Shown here piece after piece: positions 9,458 through 20,694 of a stretch of 64,000 nucleotides of DNA. Positions within the stretch are counted from its first letter, which is position 1, and each line of letters opens with the position of its first letter. Under the pieces are notes generated by a model. The model was not told the origin of the DNA and did no database searches. It saw nothing but the letters and a program-made list of their open reading frames with translations. This DNA is from Taxillus chinensis (lineage: Eukaryota > Streptophyta > Magnoliopsida > Santalales > Loranthaceae), in the NCBI GenBank assembly GCA_023512835.1, contig CM042090.1, positions 49,369,321-49,433,320 of the forward strand. The letters are read 5' to 3'. The translations under genes were made by a program, and so were the position numbers.

Positions 9458-9610
9458 ACTTGGCCTGAAAAGGCGGTTAAATCACTTGGCCTAAAGAGGC
9501 GGTTAAATCACTTGGCTTGAAGAGGCGGTTAAATTACTTGGCCTGAAGAGGCGGTTAAATAACTTGGCTTGAAGAGGCGGTTAAATCACTTGTTTGAGAG
9601 GTGGTTAAAG
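9458..9610 (+). repeat. 26-bp tandem repeat, ~6 copies, in LTR B
   Basis: Units ACTTGGCCTGAAGAGGCGG + TTAAATC start at 9458, 9484, 9510, 9536 and 9562, with a decayed sixth unit. A longer ~66-bp duplication containing ATGCCTGAGAAGCTGG lies just upstream (about 9285-9420). Both are inside the putative LTR intron. Confidence 0.9.
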
Positions 9611-10093
9611 TGTTAGCCTATGTGGCTGGGACTGAGGTTGTGCCCGTTTGTGTGGTGTGATTTCCTTGTTATGTCTATGTCACGTCACTGCACTGGTGCA
9701 CGCTCACATATAGAGGATAGGTGCATGGGAAGGGTTGGGGGAGACTTGGTCCCTACTGAGCTGTGGTTGCTCACCCCTCCTACTGTGGTGTGTTTTCTTG
9801 CAGGAACCTACAAGCATTAGGTGGGAACACCAAGGTGGAAGAGTTCTGTTTTGTGGCTTTGTTTTACGTTATTGTGTTATGTAATTGTGTTGAGGCCTTG
9901 TAACCCTAGTGGGGAGATATTGTAATGAAGTTTGAAACATAATAAAGGCATGTGATTTGAATTTAATAATTATGTGATTTGATTTCTGAAAATAAAATGT
10001 GGAGTGCATGTTGTATTCTACCCCTTTATCCAAAGCCTGGTAAAGGGAGGGTCACGTTCCGGTCTCCTCAGATTGGTAATCCGGGGCGTGACA

Positions 10094-11972
10094 CTGCGTT
10101 TGGGAACCGGGAGGCCCGGAGGAAGAGTAAGTGCAGGTCTTCGGCTGGGAACGTCAGTAGTAGCAAGAGCAGTAGTGGAAGGGGATGGATCAGATGGGGC
10201 ATTCTCCCCCTGTTTGGCAGATCGGCGAGGAGGGCGAGAGGGACGACCCACAACCTGAGTCAGATCCCGAACAGAAGTGGATAGGCCCGAAAGAGATTGG
10301 GCTATAAGGTCCAGCTTCCGATCCAGTGAGAGAGTGGAGTTGGAGAGAGCAGAAAGGATCTGGGTCCTGATTTCATCAACTTTATCAGTAATGACCTGGG
10401 CCCGCGATCGATTGTCCTCCGCAATACGATCAAGCTGAGCAGAGACCGCGGCTTCGGACTGAATCGTGGCAAAAGAGGGACACCCAAGGCCAAAATCAGG
10501 AGCCTTTGAGGACTCCCCCGCATGGAAAGGTGTAGGAGGGCACAGGGCAGAGAAGTCAACAGTTGGAGAGAACTGTGGGGGAACAGCAGCAGCAGCGGGT
10601 GTAGTGGAGCCACTTTGACCGGAGAGGTCAATGATGGGAATGTCCGCAGGAGTGGAGGGACCAGCCTCAGCAGGGATAGGAGTCCGTGCGTCGTGAGCAG
10701 GTCCAGAACAGGTAGTAGTAGTTGGAGGTGCGGCCTGAAGCAGAGACGGCGTTAGAAAGCCGTGTTCAGAGTTCCAAACAATCATGGCTTCCGGGGTTTG
10801 GGTATGTTTGGTGTAATACACCCGGAGAGCAGATTCAGGGATGTCTGTAGTGTGAACTAGACTGAAACGTAGCCAGCGGTCAGTTAGAATGTCGGTGGGA
10901 AGATGATCGAGGTAGTCTTGAGGGTCAACAATGCTTGCTAGAGAGGCAACTGGAGGAGAGGTAGGTATGTCAGCGATGACAACAGCAACGGCGGCAGTCA
11001 CCGGAGAGGTGGGTGTAGGAGCATCAGTAGCAGCAGCAGGAGGGATAAAGCAGGGCCATCAGCAGGAGGGGCTGAAGAACCAGTCTCATGATGAAGCGAC
11101 TGAGAGAGCCCTGCAGCTTTAGAAGGAGCAGCATGAACGCTATGCTGCGAACCGCGGGAGCGTGCCGGAGCGGCAACGGACCGGATGCAAGAAGACCGGT
11201 GGGTAGAGCTAACCTCGTGACCCGAGCTGGGGACAGGGTCACCAACAGAACTATCTTGATGTTCCGATATAACAATGCGTACACGAGAGACAGGAGGACG
11301 GCGGATAATGAGCGTCCCATCGGAGGTGAGATGACAAAAGTAAAAGTTCTGCGGGAAGGGAATCGTCAACTAGTCCTGGAAGTGCGCTGGACGTAGATGT
11401 CTGAAAATTTGTGAGAGAATCAGTCCGAAAGATGAATTCCATTTGCCGTTCCATATCACCCGAAATAGAAAATCGCCCCAGTCAAGAGGCAATTGCTCAA
11501 AGACCACGTACATCGCCAGGAGCAAATTGTACGGGACTGAGTCAAGAGCAGTAGAGCGAGCCAGTAAGCACCGGTTGAGTATGGTGGCCATACAACGATA
11601 GGGGCCTTGAAAAGACTTCAGCTTGTATTCCTTCACCTTGGAGGGACATCCCATGGCAGTAGCCATGGTTTGAGCGCTCGGCCTGTAATCACTACCGATT
11701 GGAAAATGGAAGACGTCACGGATCACTTGAGGAGTGATCTTAACGGGTTGACCTCGAATACCCGAGACAATCGACTGGTCACTGGATTCGAAGTGCTCAT
11801 GGAAGGTTCGGATGTCTGAAATGAGAAGATCATCCGGGGTAGAGACGATGTCGAGGTGACCACTAGAGGCTAGCAAGGAGCGAACCTCGTCGAGCTAGGC
11901 AGGAGGGTCGGAAATGCCGGCCCAGTCGACAAGATGGCCAGGAACAACACCGTAGAGAGTGGGACATGCCAT
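10094..11972 (-). pseudogene. Element C env-like (third) ORF, truncated by element B
   Basis: The start ATG at 11972-11970 gives MACPTLYGVV. The N-terminal ~220 codons (IRTFHEHFESSDQS, GIRGQPVKITPQVIRDVFHFP, YNLLLAMYVVFEQLPLDWG) resemble the plant 'putative transposon protein' domain found in env-position ORFs; that name is from memory. Pro/Ser/Thr-rich sequence follows, then an amphipathic, probably coiled-coil stretch (VDEIRTQILSALSN ... LDLIAQSLSGLS). Breaks are TAG at codon 26 (11895-11897), TAG at codon 201 (11370-11372) and a frameshift near 11030-11045. The frame runs on into LTR B only by chance. No clear transmembrane segment was seen. Confidence 0.72.
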
Positions 11973-12120
11973 TGGAATTTGAAGATTTGAGGAGAAGGAA
12001 AGGGAGGTGTTTGGAGAATAGAGAGCAACGAGGGTTTAGGGTTTTGAGTAGTGAAAGCGATAGCCTCGCGCTCGCGTGAGAGTTCAGTATAAATAGGACC
12101 CATTCCGTGAAAGCCAACAG
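11973..12120 (-). promoter_or_regulatory. Candidate promoter and leader of the element C env-like ORF
   Basis: Upstream of the ATG the minus strand reads TATTTATA (12095-12088), then about 90 bp of pyrimidine-rich leader with AAAACCCTAAACCC and TTCTCCAAACACC. This arrangement resembles a plant cellular promoter and 5' UTR. It is inference; no transcript data are available. Confidence 0.35.
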
Positions 12121-13682
12121 GTCTCGGGGTTAAGCGAGATGAGCAGTGATCCGCTTGACAATCCGACGTCATTAGACTTGATGTATTAGCGCCGTCGAGT
12201 ATGCTGATGACGTGGCGACGGTGCTAACCATGCAATAATGAGAACTGTATGCATATTGCCGAATTTTGAAAAGACAAATTACCGGGCTCGAGACGTGCAT
12301 TTAATGAACCATCATTATTCCTCCTCAAAAAGATGCAATGTAAGATAATCACTTGGTTTATCGCGAATTGAGAATTCCAAGAGTCAGGAGGAATTAAACC
12401 GACTCTCATCCGGGCTTGATATTGTCCGTGTGAACTATATCCGAATGATAGACAAACTGAGTCCGTAATAAGAAAGTACTAAAGAAGAAGATTCCTTTGC
12501 TGCCTAAAGTCAGAATAGAAAAGAAGTACCACAACACTTCAAATCCGAGACATCAGACTTAATATAGCAATGAAGTGCAAAGGAGATCTGAACCTGTAAC
12601 TTCATAAAGTTTAAACTAAAAGAATAGAAGACTTAACAGATTGAGTTAGTACGGATATGGAACAAATGGTCTAAGGAAAAACATCATAATCCGAACTAAG
12701 AAGAAACAGAACTTATGCATATGAAAGAATAGTAACAAGACACATACAGAAATTATGATCAGTTTACTGAAGAAAATGCATATGATAAATGATAAACACA
12801 TAAGTTCATTTTGGTCAACATAGCGAATCCTTCATACTGACAGTGGTAGCTAAGATTAATTAATTTTATATGATTTGGCCAAATTAGGATTCATGAGTGA
12901 ATATGGATAATCGAACACATGTCAATAGCAAGCAGATGATTATCCGATTAAAATGCACGGTTAAGGAAAGAAAAACATCCAAACATGCCACAATTCTGAT
13001 TCAACAATACATGTCCAGTCAGATCCGGAAGTGAAAGTTTAGAGGAAAGAGCATCCGAGACATAATATGGGGTCACTACAGAAGTAGTAAATGAAACTTT
13101 TGCTCCCCCTTAGATCATGCAATCCTCTCAGTAAAAGACTCCCCCTCAGATAAACAGCCAGGAAAGAGGTCACGAGACATATACAGGGGGTATTAGTTGG
13201 ATAATTAATAAAGTATTTTCTCCCCCGTAGATCGTGTGATCCTCTCGGTTGACATTTCCTGCTTAGAGAAAGTTAGCGCTGTCTACCCTTTTAGGAAACT
13301 ACACTTCAGAAGCTGATCAGACTGTGACTGTATGTACATCCACCAAGCATTCTGAGCTAACCCATTTCATTTCTTCAACTGTACACGTTAATAAAGCAAT
13401 CTATATGAATCGGCATTTGTCATGTGGTGATGAGTGAAAATTAAGATCATGAAATCTTAAGAAGGTTATTCATATAAGTTTTAATCATGTTAGCTTAAAC
13501 GACTTTAATCGGGAAACGCAAGCATCCTCCCAAAATTAAATATGAGATTAAAATCAGAATCATAAAGCAAGTTAATCAGTAAGAATGATCAGCATTAAGT
13601 TCAGTATATGCCATTTACTGTCAAAAAGGAAATACAATGCATGTTCTGAGAAACAATACTGTTGGATAAACTAAATTAGAAG
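12121..13682 (-). other. Element C spacer between RNase H and env-like ORF, with duplicated PPT-like tracts
   Basis: A non-coding A/T-rich stretch. On the minus strand it has purine runs with GGGGGAG at about 13101-13115, 13139-13149 and 13221-13230. Two of them sit in a ~80-bp duplication (about 13047-13130 and 13169-13247) sharing GAGACATA and the TAGATC.TG..ATCCTCTC block. SIRE-type elements often carry several internal PPT-like tracts here. No gene was found. Confidence 0.6.
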
Positions 13683-15377
13683 CTATGTAGAAAAGTCAAG
13701 CATACCTAATTTAAGGAGTAGTTCAGAGAATCTTGCATCGGGTAGGGGTTTTGTAAGTATGTCTGCCAGTTGATCTTCAGTAGCAACATGTTCTAGAGAT
13801 ATGTGCTTTCTGAGAACATGGTAGCGAATGAAGTGATACCTTACCTCGATGTGCTTAGTCTTTGGGTGCATGACAGGATTGTTGCTGATAGCAATGGCAC
13901 TTGTGTTGTCGCAGTAGAGTGGAATAGACATCATGTTGAAACTGTAGTCAGTAAGTTGACTTTGCATCTAGAGAAGCTGAGCGCAGCAACTCCTAGCAGC
14001 TATATATTCAGCTTCAGCAGTGGAGGTTGATACGGAATTTTGCTTCTTATTGAACCAAGAAATCAGTCTATTTCCAAGAAAATGACACGTACCACTAGTG
14101 CTCTTTCTGTCAATGCGACACTCGGCGAAGTCAGCATCAGAATATCCGGATAAGGTGAAGTTAGACTCCTTTGGATACCAGAGTCCCAAATTCATAGTCC
14201 CTTTTAGATACCTTAATATCCGTTTGATGTGAAGCATATGTGTCTCTTTGGGATTCGCCTGATATCTTGCACAGATGCAAGTTGCAAACATAATGTCCGG
14301 GTGACTTGCTGTAAGATACAACAAGGATCCTATCATCCCTCTGTACTCAGTTACATTTATTGATTTGCCTTACACATCAGGGTCTAACTTGGCATTGACT
14401 AGCATAGGAGTCTTGACAGGAGATGAGCCTTCCATACCAAACTTTTTGATTAAGTCACGTGTGTACTTAGCTTGGTTAATGAAGATCCCTTCCTTCAATT
14501 GTTTAACTTCTATTTCAAGGAAGTAGGACAGTTCTCCCATCATACTCATTTCGAACTTGCCAGTCATCAACTTAGCAAACTCCTCACAAAGCTTCGGATT
14601 TGATGATCCGAAAATGATATCATCCACATATATCTGTACAATTAGAGAGTGTCCTTTCTCTTTTTGTAAGAACAATGTGGTGTCAATCTTCCCTTTTTGA
14701 AAGTTGTGAGCAAGTAAAAACTCTGAGAGTGTGTCGTAACAGGCTCTGGGAGCTTGCTTCAGTCCATACAAGGCTTTCCATAGTTTGTAAACTAGATGTC
14801 CGGCCTTGGGTTCAATGAATCCTGGAGGTTGTTCTACATAAACCTCCTCTTGAAGATCTCCATTCAGAAATGCACTCTTGATGTCCATTTGATAAACTAT
14901 GAAGTTCTCATAAGATGCATACGCCAAAAACATTCTGATTGCCTCAAGTTTTGCTACTGGAGTAAAGGTTTCGTCATAATCTATTCCTTCTTCTTGACGA
15001 TAACCCTTGGCTACCAGTCGGGCTTTGTTTCGGATTACTATTCCATCCGTATCTAGTTTGTTCCGGAACACCCATTTAACACCTATGAATTGTTGAGACT
15101 TTGGCCTTGGTACTAGTGTCCACACTTCATTCCTCTTGAATTGATTAAGCTCTTCTTGCATAGCATCTACCCAGTTGGAATCTTGAAGAGCTTCATCCAC
15201 CACTTTTGGCTCTACTTGTGATAGAAAGCATGAGTAAAGACACATGTTGGAGGTGGCTGCTCTTGTTCTTACACCAACAGTAGGATCACCAATCACTTGA
15301 TCTGAAGGGTGGTTTCTTGTCCACCTATAGTTCTGTGCATGTGATGGTGGATCCTCAATAATTTGAAGTTCACCCAA
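13683..15377 (-). pseudogene. Element C reverse transcriptase and RNase H (Ty1/copia)
   Basis: One frame runs from 15377 to 13683: the copia RT start [66 protein letters not shown] and the active site [14 protein letters not shown]. RNase H follows with SDADFAECRIDRKSTSG, STAEAEYIAA and LYCDNTSAIAISNN. Stops are a TAA at 14370-14372 and a TAG at 13968-13970; the latter likely replaced Trp or Gln. The C-terminal block HIEVRYHFIR ... ADILTKPLP is intact. Confidence 0.9.
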
Positions 15378-16813
15378 ACTAGGTGGTTAGGTTCCTCCAC
15401 TGGTTGAACTTCTTCCGGGTGAGTTATTCCCGTATTAACAAGTTCGGAAGTACTTGGTGGTTCTTCGGCACTGTTGCTTTCAGTATTAACTGGTCCGGAA
15501 GGACTTGAAGGTACTCCGGAGTTTTGGATATACGTAAGAATGTGTCCGGAGTTGAATGGAAGTCCACAGTCCGATTCGTCCGTAGCATCATCCGTATCAT
15601 TTCTTCGTACTTCACTGATGCTACGTGATTGGTCAGTATGAATGACAGGAACATTCATGAACTTTGAATAGTCGATGTTGTCATCCTTATCGTGCACATT
15701 AGAAATTGAAGAACAAACTTTTGACCAATCTAAGTTAGCTTCATCAAAAGTCACATGGATAGATTCTTCAACTTTAAAAAGTTTTCTATTGAAGATTCGA
15801 TAAGCCTTACTATGTAGTGAGTATCCGACAAATATCCCATCATCAAATTTTGGTTCAAATTTATTCCAGGATTCTTTACCGTTGTTCAGTACGTAGCAAG
15901 TACACCCAAAAGCTTGGAAATGTGAAATTAAGGGCTTTTGTCCTCTCCACATCTCATAGGGTGTTTTCATGGTAAATTTATTTATTAGAGTTCTGTTCTG
16001 AATGTAGCAGGCAGTGGACACAGCTTCAGCCCATAGACTGAGAAGAAGCTTTGCCCCTGCTAACATAGATCTACCAGCCTCGACTAAAGTGCGATTCTTG
16101 CGCTCAGCTACTCCATTTTGTTGTGGAGTTCTGGGCACAAAGAAGTCGTGTTGAATGCCTTATTCAGATCAATATGACCTCATATCTGAAAAATCAAATT
16201 CTGTACCATGATCACTCCTGATGCATTTAATGCTCAGTCCTTGTGAGTTGCTTATCCAGTTGAAGAGATCTACAAGATGTTCAAAGGTTTGATCTTTAGA
16301 TTTCAAGAACATCACCCATGTGTACCTGGTGAAATCATCGATAACCATAAGGGTATATCTCGCACCAGCTAGTGAAGGAATAGAAATGGGACCGCAGAGG
16401 TCCATATGAAGAAGTTGTAAGGGAGCAGTTATTGAATTAACTGATTTGCTCTTAAAACTATGTTTGGTCTGTTTGCCAAGTTGACATTCTTGACAGAGAG
16501 TATCTCTGGAGTATTTATGTTTAGGCAAACCAGTAACCAAATCGAGCGACGCTAATTTAGACAGAGTCTTAAAATTTAAATGTGCGCACCGCATGTGCCA
16601 TAGCCAACTTTCTTCATCTGATGCTGTAGTGAGGAAGCATACAGGGTCAGAAGAATTATTTCTTAAGACCACTGAGTATATGTCCCCATCTCTTGATCCG
16701 AATAGCTTAATATCTCCGGATAAGTTTTCCTTAATTGTGCAGGTATTGAACATAAAGGAAACAGTAAATCCTTTGTCACATAAATTATTGACACTTAGCA
16801 AATTATGCTTCAA
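15293..16813 (-). pseudogene. Element C GAG-pre-integrase and integrase core
   Basis: It starts near MKHNLLSVNNLCD, with the pre-integrase finger (WLWHMRCAHLNFKTLSKL ... CQECQLGKQTKHSF) and the integrase core. Catalytic positions are D in HMDLCGPI, D in IRSDHGTEF and E in PQQNGVAERKN. Two in-frame stops at about 16160-16171 separate the second Asp from the Glu block. The tail (FGCTCYVLNNGKESW, GIFVGYSLHSKAYRIFNR, VEESIHVTFDE) is typical of the SIRE/Maximus lineage. A frameshift near 15380 leads into RT. Confidence 0.88.
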
Positions 16814-17190
16814 ACCTTCGACTAGTGCAACTTTAGTAATTGATACACAACCGTTGGTTAAAGTGCCATACCCACAGTCTTACCATTGCTGTTGTCACCA
16901 TATGATACGGATGGACCTCGTTTGTCATTAACTTCAACAAGCAGAGTCTGATCACCTGTCATATGTCCGGAGCATCCACTCTCGAGGATCCACTTGCTTT
17001 GATTGATCTTTGATTTTAAGTGGTCCAACAATGAGTTCCAGAGATGCCCCTGCAGAATAATAAATGACACTTTTGGTGCCCAAACTTGTTTCGGGCGGTT
17101 AGGAGAAGCAATAACAGTGTCAACTATTCCAGATTTTACTTTATTAGGAATTTTAACTTTCCAAGTTGACTTAGCCTATCCCGTATTAGA
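16814..17190 (-). pseudogene. Element C copia protease region
   Basis: Contains WILESGCSGHMTGDQTLL, the copia protease signature whose active site normally reads D-S-G; here it is E-S-G. It is followed by SVSYGDNSNGKTVG. Broken frames on both sides link it to gag and integrase. The same region in element E reads N-S-G. Confidence 0.75.
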
Positions 17191-19374
17191 TGCTTCTTGA
17201 AGTTGGGTTTTCTTGGGAGAGACTCCATAATGATTTGGATTTTGTTTTGCCAAAAGAACCCTTTTTGATAAGCTGATTTTTATTACTGTGAATTTGATTA
17301 CATAACCAGCTATCTGTAAGACTCCAACACTCATTATGATAGTGGCCTATTTCTCTACAGATCGAACAGACACTATGGTGTGGAGTTACAACAGGGGATA
17401 CAGGTTTCTTAAGTTTTACAGATTTTCTACTCTGTTCCCTATGGCCTAATCCTTTGCGAGTTGGTGACGTGCTCTTGGCCCTAGAAGCGTCAACCTTAGC
17501 CTTTCTTTTGTTTCTGGGTGCTACAGTTTTGGCTTTAACTGCAGTAGCTTTCCCTTCATCTTTTAGAGCGGGTGCTACTGCTTCGGGACTAGCAGTAACA
17601 GCCTGTCTTCCACAATCATAAACTATGGTGCCACTTGAAACAAAACCATCCAACGGTTTAGATGTACTAATAGGATACAAGTTGGTTAGTTTTGGAATGA
17701 AGTCCGGAAGGCACTCAGTGGCTTGTGCATTGGAAGTTGATGATTCGAAGCTTAGGCCAGGTTTAACTCGGATGTTATCCGGATCAGTCCTAAATGTAGA
17801 GCCTATTTTCCCAGATTTTAGCCACTTACGATTTATTTCTTTTTTCTTTTCGAGTTCATTCTTGAGTCTTTTTACAATAACTTTTAGGCCTGTTAGGTTG
17901 GTATTTAGCAAATGATTTTCTGCTCTTAGGTCATGATACCAAGTCTCTTTTCCTCTGAAGTCAGCTATGTCTTTTTCAAGTCGAGCAATAGAGAATTCAA
18001 GACGTTTATTCTGACTTTCCATATCTTTGTACATTTGAGTAATTATTAGTCTCTCAGTGTTTTCATGATCTCGTTCAACAGTTAGAGATTCTAATTTACT
18101 CATGAGCTCAGAGATAGAAGGTACCTTAGTATTTTCCATGAGACAGACGTTCGGCTTTGGGGTTCGCTCATCATCCGAGGATTCCTCCTCTTCTTCAGAG
18201 CCGCTGACGTACTTTATGACGAACGCCTTTCTCTTGTGTTTGCTATTATCTGAGGTGGAGCGTCAAGGAGTAACCTTGTCACTTTTCTCGACCGTCTTAG
18301 ATTTGGATTTACAATCCTTGGCCCAGTGATCGGGTTTCCCACAGTTAAAGCATTCTTGGGAACTCGACTCCGATCGCTCCTTCCTTCTGGATAATGATGA
18401 GGAGCCTCTTCTGAATCCTTTTCTACTTTTTCATAGGAATCGTTCAAAAGATTTGACAAGAAGAGCTATTTCCTCTTCAGCGTCCAAGTCAAAGTTTTCT
18501 GACTCTTTCGTATCTTCATGTTGCTGAATACTGGGACACTCCAAAGCTTTTAAGGCTACCCCTTTTTCTTTCCGAGCTATTTTCTCATCTCGGTCAGAAT
18601 ATTTGAATCTGACCTCATGAGTTCGTAGCTCTCTGTATAGTTCTTCAAGGGCATTATACGGCTAGTTCTTGTCAGCTTGCATCTGGAGTAGTAGCGATCA
18701 GGCAAGGAGCGGAAAAACTTATCATTGATTTGGGATTGAGAGTAGTACTCATTGACAGTTTTTAGCTCAAGGATGAGCTTGCTGAATCTCCGATAGATGC
18801 TCTCAAGGGATTCACCAGGTTTGTGATTAAAGCTCTTGAAGTTCTGTCTGAGAGCACAGATAACATTCTGCATTTGAGACTGACTTCCCTCATAGAGGAT
18901 TGTCAGTTTATCCCAGACGGCTTTCGCTATCGTGAAGCCCTGGACGTCCGTGAAAGCCTCTGAGTCCAAAGAAGATGTTACGTATGTCAGAGCCTTTTCA
19001 TTAGCACACTGCTAGGCTCTTTCATCATGGGTAAGTTTAGCATCCGTCTTTGGCCTTCTAACTCCATGTTCTCCGGTAGTCATCAGAATTGGCATCTCCT
19101 GATGAAGACAGGGCCACATGAGATGATCATGACATGTCATGAACATCCTCATGCGAGCTTTCCACTGGGAGAAAAGCTCAGGTGTGAACTTTGGAGGTTT
19201 GGTCAGAGTGAAACTTGAATTCCGTGGTTGGGGAGCAGCGGCAGCAGCAAGTTGAGGTGGATTGACATTCTCACTGCTGCTTCGGTTGGGGATGGGCTCT
19301 TGAGCTCTCCCGGAGTTTAGGCGAGTGTTGAGTTGAGGAGAGAGAGGGATCTCTACTTTGAGCAGGTAGAACTT
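17186..19374 (-). pseudogene. Element C gag with coiled coil and two zinc knuckles
   Basis: The gag/UBN2-like core has KFTPELFSQWKARMRMF, AVWDKLTILYEGSQSQMQN and NHKPGESLESIYRRF. Next comes a CCHC knuckle (CFNCGKPDHWAKDC), an acidic stretch, a long heptad-rich coiled coil (17.9-18.1 kb: ISELMSKLESLTVERDHE ... RLEFSIARLEKDI), and a second knuckle CSICREIGHYHNEC. A TAG at 19012-19014 replaces the Trp codon present in element E. A frameshift lies near 18650. The start codon seen in E (MAEES) is missing in C, so translation initiation is probably lost. Confidence 0.82.
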
Positions 19375-19386
19375 GCTCTGATACCA
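19375..19386 (-). promoter_or_regulatory. Primer-binding site of element C (tRNA-iMet)
   Basis: The minus strand reads TGGTATCAGAGC, complementary to the 3' end of initiator methionine tRNA. It is separated from the 5' LTR by two bases, as in element E. Confidence 0.92.
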
Positions 19387-19388
19387 CT

Positions 19389-20694
19389 TGTTGGTCCATT
19401 GGAGCCTAGAGGGGGGTGAATAGGCTCTTAATGAAATTCTTTTCTCACTCAGGCCCAACACTAATTCTAGTTAAAAGAAATATTCAGTGCGGAAGATAAC
19501 CGGATAGTGGAATTGTTTTGTTTTATTATCTAAAGATAATTACAACAAAAGGCACAACAATTACAGCTGATAGCAACAATACTCTTTTTTACAAGTTACA
19601 CACACACTGGCTAGATTATCTCCATTTTGCTCAAGTACTCGCGTGTATCAGTTCTTCCTTTTTATGCACGCCCAACTAGATATACAACACTACAGATATA
19701 TATAGACATCCTAGGAATCTATCTTGGAACTGTATTTTCCGAGCACTGTGTAAACATTAAGTTCTTCTCGGAAAATGCTTTTGCTATAACTGCTACGGAT
19801 GTAGAGCTCGAAATATTGGAAGCATAAGTGAATTGGATTACTTCGCTTGATTCCAATTGCATTTGGGACTGCATCCACATCTCAATGTATTCCACGTGTA
19901 GGATAGTTTAGGTCTTCAATGAGTTTGTCTTACATCGGGATGCAGCGAGCTGATAACATAAATGCAGTAAGGATAAGTTAAAGTAGCATCTTCTTAGTCC
20001 GGTGTTGATTTCCTTACTCTGTATCAACGAGGCTCGGATCTTTACTCCGTGTCAATTATTGCTTACTCTGTGTAAATGAAGTCCTAAAATCCTTACTCCG
20101 TGTCAGCGCTTCCTTACTCCACATGAGGTAGATATGCGGAATCCTTATTCCGCATCAGCGCTTCCTTACTCCGTGTGAGTTCCTTACTCCGCTTGAGTAA
20201 TGGTTTGGATTCCTTATTCCGCATTAGTTGTCCTTACTCCGCATTAGTCATTTCTTACTCCACTCGAATGAAAGACTCGGATTCCTTAGTCCGTATCTTC
20301 TTTTCCTTAGACAGCTGGAGTGAAAGACTTAATTTCTTTCTCTGCAATAAATCTCTCTTACTCCGTACGAGTTGTAGACTCGGATTCTCATTCCGCATAA
20401 ATTAACTTAGTCCAATCAAGAATAAAAGCGTGGATTCCTTAGTCGTTTTGTTAAGTGATTAGTTCGTACGAAGGGTCCTTACTCCGGATGAAGACTTGGT
20501 TATTTACCAAGTGTTTGACGACACTTATGATAATTTGGATCAGGATTATATATCCTATCCTTTGCTTTGCTCTCTGAGTGTAAGTCCAGTATAGGATTTT
20601 ATCTTCTGCAAGCTTGGAATAAACATGAAACGTCTCAAATCAAATTACATAGGGTTTTTAACAACATCATCCAAATTATGGGTTTGATCCAATA
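19389..20694 (-). repeat. Element C 5' LTR (SIRE-type family)
   Basis: Reading on the minus strand it starts TATTGGATCAAACCC (E: TGTTGGATCAAGCCC, so TG has become TA) and ends GGACCAACA before the PBS; 1306 bp. U3 (about 19.98-20.48 kb) is filled with divergent copies of CGGAGTAAGGA, seen on the plus strand as TCCTTACTCCG. A TATA-like TATATATA is near 19697-19705. It is the same family as the LTR of E and the solo LTR at 49235-50639. Confidence 0.88.

Larger units (their letters stand above)
4140..10093 (+). mobile_element. Element B: Tekay-type Ty3 chromovirus, 5' part outside the window
   Basis: The order on the plus strand is gag zinc knuckles, protease, RT, RNase H, integrase, chromodomain, PPT, 3' LTR, in one reading frame. 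It starts abruptly in gag right after the end of LTR A, so A is inserted in B. If so, the 5-bp duplication CATCG (4140-4144) should recur at the left end of A outside the window. Only nonsense codons, no frameshift, were seen between 4140 and 7948. Confidence 0.88.
8196..10093 (+). repeat. Element B 3' LTR (Tekay type)
   Basis: It begins TGTAATGTCCCG after the PPT and ends CCGGGGCGTGACA at 10093, 1898 bp in all. U3 holds hairpin modules (8389-8602). A TATA-like TATATATAG lies at 8791-8799. The leader has a long GA microsatellite, a donor-like CAAG|GTAGGG at 9050 and an acceptor-like TTTTCTTGCAG ending 9803. The last 0.3 kb are close to fragment J (20695-21604), so B and J are related. The element D LTRs are more distant. 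Confidence 0.88.
10094..20694 (-). mobile_element. Element C: SIRE-type Ty1/copia retrotransposon, 3' end outside the window
   Basis: On the minus strand: 5' LTR (20694-19389), tRNA-iMet PBS, gag, protease, integrase, RT, RNase H (Ty1/copia order), a 1.7-kb spacer with PPT-like runs, then an env-like ORF cut by the end of LTR B at 10094. Element B is therefore inserted in the env-like gene; its expected target duplication is CTGCG (10094-10098). The right flank 20695 onward belongs to LTR J, giving an expected duplication GATAT. Many nonsense codons and frameshifts make it defective. Confidence 0.85.

Noticed and set aside
10018..10093. Natural C-terminus of the element C env-like protein
   Set aside because: The last ~25 codons are read from the end of LTR B; the true C-terminus is beyond the insertion.
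19375..19386. tRNA gene remnant (also at 32157 and 39008)
   Set aside because: The 12-base tRNA-iMet matches are isolated, adjacent to LTR ends and correctly oriented: they are primer-binding sites.
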